From contig CAZYVA010000068.1 of the NCBI GenBank assembly GCA_964650695.1, positions 1-9,883 of the forward strand: 9,883 nt of DNA. The letters are read 5' to 3'. Every line of letters starts with the position of its first letter. Positions within the stretch are counted from its first letter, which is position 1. The position numbers and the translations under genes were made by a program. Source of the DNA: CAZYVA01 sp964650695. GTDB lineage: Bacteria; Bacillota; Clostridia; Lachnospirales; Lachnospiraceae. Below the pieces are notes generated by a model. That model was not told where the DNA came from and searched no databases. It saw only the letters and a program-made list of their open reading frames with translations. Positions 7,513-9,883 of this stretch are shown piece after piece.

Positions 7513-7541
7513 ATTATAATTGTTTTTTCTCTTTTTTACAA
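7513..7541 (-). promoter_or_regulatory. Sigma-A type promoter of the hydrogenase-like sensor gene
   Basis: Read on the - strand, TTGTAA (7541-7536) is followed by a 17-nt A-rich spacer and a perfect TATAAT (7518-7513). The predicted transcript would start about 80 nt before the ATG at 7426. This gives the sensor its own promoter, separate from the LytTR gene upstream. Confidence 0.7.
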
Positions 7542-7551
7542 CTGTAAACGA

Positions 7552-7602
7552 TATAGGAAGATGAAACGATGATAAAGGATTCCTATAGCCTTCAAAGAAG
7601 GC
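7552..7602. repeat. Two adjacent inverted repeats upstream of the sensor promoter
   Basis: TATAGGAA (7552-7559) and TTCCTATA (7580-7587) are perfect complements 20 nt apart. Directly abutting them, GCCTTC-AAA-GAAGGC (7588-7602) forms a perfect 6-bp hairpin. The first repeat begins 11 nt upstream of the sensor's -35 box, a usual place for an operator, but as RNA the two could also stack. Function unknown. Confidence 0.4.
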
Positions 7603-7625
7603 GGTTTGTGGCTTGTAGGGGGAAG

Positions 7626-7647
7626 GGATCGTGAATGGTAACGATCC
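7626..7647. repeat. Perfect 7-bp inverted repeat in the intergenic region
   Basis: GGATCGT (7626-7632) and ACGATCC (7641-7647) are perfect complements with an 8-nt loop. It lies in the 318-nt gap between the LytTR and sensor genes, in which I see no convincing coding sequence or recognisable RNA family. Together with the neighbouring repeats it makes the gap unusually rich in hairpins. Confidence 0.35.
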
Positions 7648-7681
7648 ATGATGATACCAGGGTCAATAGACAAAATCCGAC

Positions 7682-7726
7682 GGGGCTGCCGCTTTGCGAT
7701 TTTTGAATCGTTAAAGCGACAGCCCC
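7682..7726 (-). terminator. Long hairpin, probable terminator of the LytTR gene
   Basis: GGGGCTG (7682-7688) pairs with CAGCCCC (7720-7726). After one mismatch CGCTTT pairs with AAAGCG, and CGAT with ATCG, closing on a 6-nt loop. It begins 18 nt past the stop of the LytTR gene in that gene's direction. The T-rich stretch after it on the - strand (GGATTTTG) is weak and offset, so termination efficiency is uncertain, but stem strength and position fit a terminator. Confidence 0.65.
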
Positions 7727-7744
7727 ATGACAGTTCTCTATTAT

Positions 7745-8464
7745 TTACGCTAAATAAAATTCATTGATATAATCCATGAACATATTGTAGAATTCTCGCT
7801 TTTTCGTTTTGCTGATATGGACTACTTTGTTATTTTTCAAAAGGATATCCTGGCCATCTACCTGCCTCACATACTGCATGTTTACAATATAGGCTGCGTG
7901 GCATCTGCAGAATCCTTCCGGTTTTAAGAGCGCCTGATGTTCCTTCATGTTTCTGTAGCTGGTGTAATCCCTGTTCACCGTGTGGAGCAAAGGATTCCTT
8001 CCATTTGTCTCTATGTAAGTGATTTCATCAAAAGGTATGATGAGCTGCCCTTCTTTTGCCACATCGTAATAAAAGCGGCCCTTATCTTTTTCCAGCTTCC
8101 GGATGATTGTATGCATTTTGTTCCGGAAGGTTTCATAACCGATCGGTTTCAGCAGATATCCTTCCGCCTGCACCTCATAACTCTGTACCGCATATTTTCC
8201 TATCGCGGAAACAAAAACAATGCAGACTTTTTCATTCGTTTCCCGGATCCGTTTTGCTGCTTCGATCCCACTCGGTTCCCGGGACAACATATTCAAAAAG
8301 AGGATATCCATATCCGGGTATTTGTCCATGTGATGATATAGCTTCGCGGTTGATTCCAATGAATATAAGGAAATGCACAGCCCGGTTTCTTTTTCAAATC
8401 GTTTGGCAAATCCGGCAATCTGCTTTTGAAAATAGAAATCATTGTCACAAACAGTCACTTTCAT
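7745..8464 (-). CDS. LytTR-family response regulator with degenerate receiver
   Basis: DNA-binding regulator of 239 residues: a receiver domain (about 1-120) and a LytTR domain (about 138-236, with the typical CRCHAAYIVNMQYV segment). The AgrA/LytR family usually binds paired direct repeats upstream of target promoters after phosphorylation by a membrane GHKL kinase. In this receiver the acidic pocket is partly kept (Asp7, Asp9), as are Ser86 and Lys106-Pro107. At the expected phospho-acceptor site, however, the sequence reads LFLNML, with Asn58 where Asp is normal. It may therefore act independently of phosphorylation or respond to another signal. The ATG at 8464 is preceded by GGTGGG. The gene is divergent from the Spo0A-like regulator, 197 nt away, and is followed by a strong hairpin. 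Target genes are unknown; its own promoter region and that of the divergent gene are the natural candidates. Confidence 0.9.
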   Translation of the reverse strand: MKVTVCDNDFYFQKQIAGFAKRFEKETGLCISLYSLESTAKLYHHMDKYPDMDILFLNMLSREPSGIEAAKRIRETNEKVCIVFVSAIGKYAVQSYEVQAEGYLLKPIGYETFRNKMHTIIRKLEKDKGRFYYDVAKEGQLIIPFDEITYIETNGRNPLLHTVNRDYTSYRNMKEHQALLKPEGFCRCHAAYIVNMQYVRQVDGQDILLKNNKVVHISKTKKREFYNMFMDYINEFYLA

Positions 8465-8482
8465 TTTTTCCCACCCATTGTT

Positions 8483-8520
8483 TATCTATATATTATAGTG
8501 ATTTACACCTCATAGATACA
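8483..8520 (-). promoter_or_regulatory. LytTR gene promoter with flanking inverted repeat
   Basis: On the - strand a perfect TATAAT lies at 8497-8492, about 28 nt before the ATG; the -35 at 17-nt spacing is a weak TGTATC (8520-8515). TATCTAT (8483-8489) and ATAGATA (8512-8518) form a perfect 7-bp inverted repeat bracketing the -10 box, a plausible operator. The AT-rich composition makes a chance repeat possible. Confidence 0.45.
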
Positions 8521-8542
8521 TTGCCGGATTTGCTTGATTTTC

Positions 8543-8562
8543 GTTGCTTTTTGTTGCTTTTT
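8543..8562 (+). repeat. Tandem direct repeat GTTGCTTTTT x2 over a promoter
   Basis: GTTGCTTTTT occurs twice head to tail (8543-8552 and 8553-8562), one helical turn apart, followed by a third GC. The second copy contains the proposed -35 box of the Spo0A-like gene. Direct repeats of this type are what LytTR proteins bind, but the match to the published consensus is only partial. Confidence 0.5.
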
Positions 8563-8582
8563 GCAGTGTATACCGTTATAAT
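8554..8582 (+). promoter_or_regulatory. Promoter of the Spo0A-like regulator gene
   Basis: TTGCTT (8554-8559), a 17-nt spacer and a perfect TATAAT (8577-8582). Transcription would begin near 8589, giving a leader of about 73 nt that contains a hairpin. The -35 element overlaps the tandem repeat, so a bound regulator would act directly on this promoter. Confidence 0.6.
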
Positions 8583-8612
8583 TAGGGATGGAAAAATTTG
8601 GAAAAGAATGCG

Positions 8613-8640
8613 ATAGTTTGGACGTCGTTCAAACTATTTT
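8613..8640 (+). terminator. Hairpin with T-run in the leader of the Spo0A-like gene
   Basis: An 11-bp stem (8613-8623 with 8627-8637, one G-T pair) closes on a 3-nt loop and runs into TTTT (8637-8640). It resembles a short intrinsic terminator inside the leader, 21 nt before the ATG and just before the CGGAG ribosome site (8648-8652). It could act as an attenuator, or block or stabilise the leader. No alternative antiterminator was found. Confidence 0.4.
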
Positions 8641-8661
8641 GCCAAAGCGGAGCTGCCCCTT

Positions 8662-9447
8662 ATGGAACGGAAACTTGAAATTTTGCTTGTGGAAGACGAT
8701 GCTGAAGCATGTAAGGATTTTGCGGATCATATAGCTGATTGTGCAGATATGGTTTTGATTGGGACGACCGGGGATTCTGCAGAAGCGGCAAGTTATATCA
8801 GGGATTATCTGCCGGACGTCGTTATTTTAGATCTGGAATTACATCTTGGCGGCGGCAGCGGGCTGTTTCTGCTGAGCGATATCCAGCGGCAGCCACCCGC
8901 AAAAAAGCCGTACATTTTAATCACCACAAACAATACAAGTGCTTTCACCTATGAATCCGTTCGGAGGTTAGGCGGTGATTATATTATGTCGAAACATCAG
9001 GGCGATTACAGTACCGAAGGGGTATTGGATTTTTTGCGGATCATGAGTCCGACGATCATGAGTTCTCATCTTTCTTCTTCTGCCAGGGGCAACACTACGG
9101 AAACTCCCATACAGCATGAAAAGCGTCTGCGCAAACAGATTACTTTAGAGTTGGATCATGTCGGGATCACCCCGAAAGCAGTCGGGTATCGGTATCTGGC
9201 CGAAGCCATCTTGATTATGATAGAAAACCCAACACATAAAATCTGCGCCATAATAGCCGATAAATTCAGCAAATCGGAACCCAGCGTTGAACGGGCGATG
9301 CAAAATGCGATCAACAGGGCTTGGAAAACAAGCAGCATTGAGGATTTGCTGCGCCATTATACCGCGCCGATCCATTCGGAAAAAGGCAATCCAACTGTCA
9401 CTGAATTTATCTGCTATTACGCGAACAAGTTAAAGAATGAATATTAA
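8662..9447 (+). CDS. Spo0A-like response regulator (receiver plus Spo0A_C domain)
   Basis: Transcription factor of 261 residues, close to Spo0A's ~267. Residues 1-125 form a receiver with an intact active site: Asp12/Asp13, phospho-acceptor Asp57 (VVILDLE), Thr88/Thr89 and Lys111. About 152-260 is a Spo0A-type DNA-binding domain, recognisable from ELDHVGITPKAVGYRYL (163-179) and PSVERAMQNAINRAW (207-221), ending with a PTVTEFICYYANKL segment. True Spo0A has SRVERAIRHAIE in the recognition helix; here several positions differ (Ser for Arg, Gln-Asn for Arg-His). This looks like a paralogue with changed DNA targets rather than the master sporulation regulator. The ATG at 8662 has CGGAG 9 nt upstream. 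It is divergent from a LytTR regulator and followed by a membrane protein gene, suggesting a local signalling module. Confidence 0.88.
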   Translation: MERKLEILLVEDDAEACKDFADHIADCADMVLIGTTGDSAEAASYIRDYLPDVVILDLELHLGGGSGLFLLSDIQRQPPAKKPYILITTNNTSAFTYESVRRLGGDYIMSKHQGDYSTEGVLDFLRIMSPTIMSSHLSSSARGNTTETPIQHEKRLRKQITLELDHVGITPKAVGYRYLAEAILIMIENPTHKICAIIADKFSKSEPSVERAMQNAINRAWKTSSIEDLLRHYTAPIHSEKGNPTVTEFICYYANKLKNEY

Positions 9448-9518
9448 ACATTTTTTTTCGCACAAATTCTAGCTTTTACCACCAAAAACGACGAAGATAC
9501 CATCTTAAAAAATCGCTC

Positions 9519-9555
9519 ATTGCCATACCCCTTTCTATTGTGATATGGCAATTTT
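9519..9555 (+). terminator. Inverted repeat with T-run, probable terminator
   Basis: ATTGCCATA (9519-9527) and TATGGCAAT (9544-9552) are perfect 9-bp complements around a 16-nt spacer, and TTTT follows at 9552-9555. It lies 72 nt past the stop of the Spo0A-like gene. The stem is weak in GC and the loop large, so an operator for the downstream gene is an alternative. Confidence 0.5.
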
Positions 9556-9581
9556 AGATGATAAGAAAACTTATTTATATT
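9553..9581 (+). promoter_or_regulatory. Weak candidate promoter of the last gene
   Basis: TTTAGA (9553-9558), 17-nt spacer, TATATT (9576-9581), 54 nt before the ATG at 9636. In DNA this AT-rich such matches are common, so confidence is low. Confidence 0.25.
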
Positions 9582-9635
9582 TCTTCTTAATATGGCTTTC
9601 TTGTAATAATTTGTTGCTATTTGTTTGGAGGAAAC

Positions 9636-9883
9636 ATGATATTATTAGAGGTATTAACGAAATATTTCTTTTTATTTATTGTAAGTATTTATTGTTACCG
9701 AAAAATACTGAATATTGATAAATTTTTTTTGGATATCCCCCAGATAAGTATATTTACAATTTTGTCTATTATAATTGTTTTGTATTTCAAAAAACGGTTT
9801 CCTTTCTTAATTCCTTTTCTTTTGACTGTTTTAGTGTTTGCGTCTTGCAAGATTTTGTATAAGAACAATTTAAAAATCACTAT
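9636..9883 (+). CDS. N-terminus of a multi-pass membrane protein (3'-partial)
   Basis: An open frame of 82 codons runs from the ATG at 9636 to the window end without a stop. GGAGG (9627-9631) lies 4 nt upstream, one of the best ribosome sites in the window. The peptide starts MILLEVLTKYFFLFIVSIY and has three likely membrane segments at about 10-25, 37-51 and 56-75, separated by short loops with basic residues (YRK, KKR, CK). AgrC/GHKL sensor kinases often begin with such a chain of helices and sit beside LytTR or Spo0A-like regulators, so a sensor kinase is a reasonable guess; no catalytic part is inside the window. Base composition is far more AT-rich than in the preceding genes. Other integral membrane proteins are equally compatible with what is visible. 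Confidence 0.7.
   Translation, partial: MILLEVLTKYFFLFIVSIYCYRKILNIDKFFLDIPQISIFTILSIIIVLYFKKRFPFLIPFLLTVLVFASCKILYKNNLKIT

Noticed and set aside
7635..7706. 23-codon + strand ORF with a purine-rich GGGGGAAGGG upstream
   Set aside because: Its second half is simply the translation of one arm and loop of the 7682-7726 hairpin, and the rest crosses another inverted repeat; no sign of a real peptide.
8987..8993. Perfect 0A-box TGTCGAA
   Set aside because: It lies inside the coding sequence of the Spo0A-like gene, not near a promoter; a 7-mer match is expected by chance.
9695..9880. Minus-strand 61-codon ORF at the window end
   Set aside because: Lys/Ile-rich translation of AT-rich DNA without a convincing ribosome site; the + strand frame with GGAGG and membrane helices explains the region better.
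1..9883. Search by eye for CRISPR arrays, tRNA or rRNA genes, insertion sequences and attachment sites
   Set aside because: No repeat-spacer pattern, cloverleaf, transposase or flanking direct repeats were recognised.

Overview
The window looks like chromosomal DNA of a Bacillota (Clostridia) bacterium, probably Lachnospiraceae-like. The basis is a Spo0A-type output domain, a LytTR regulator, Gram-positive style Shine-Dalgarno sites, a lipoprotein binding protein and an anaerobe's [FeFe]-hydrogenase-like sensor. Most genes are near 50% GC. The last ~430 bases are strikingly AT-rich.

Left half (1-5443, + strand): a six-gene, apparently co-directional operon. It begins with a polar amino acid ABC importer: permease (5' end cut by the window edge), ATPase, and a binding lipoprotein whose signature segment resembles cyst(e)ine/polar amino acid binders. 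Three enzymes follow: a GshA-type glutamate-cysteine ligase, a stand-alone class II glutamine-amidotransferase-fold hydrolase (YafJ/EgtC-like, overlapping the ligase by 8 nt), and a LarE-type PP-loop sulfur transferase. No GshB and no LarB/LarC are visible. The order suggests import of a thiol amino acid, gamma-glutamylation, sulfur transfer or carboxylate activation, and removal of the gamma-glutamyl group. I do not recognise this as a described pathway, and it is the main candidate for a new system here.

Middle (5510-7426, - strand): a soluble fusion of a 2x[4Fe-4S] ferredoxin domain, an [FeFe]-hydrogenase H-domain keeping the four cluster cysteines but lacking the proton-relay cysteine, a further Fe-S domain and a methyl-accepting chemotaxis signalling domain. 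It is probably a redox or H2 sensor. A good sigma-A promoter lies just upstream. The 7543-7744 gap before it carries no convincing gene but has four hairpins in a row.

Right part (7745-9883): a divergent regulatory module. On the - strand is a LytTR response regulator whose receiver has Asn in place of the phospho-acceptor Asp. On the + strand is a Spo0A-like regulator (receiver plus Spo0A_C) with an intact receiver but a diverged recognition helix. Beyond an inverted repeat/terminator in AT-rich DNA is the start of a multi-pass membrane protein, possibly a GHKL-type sensor kinase, cut by the window end. A TTGTTGCTwTTTG motif lies upstream of both + strand genes.
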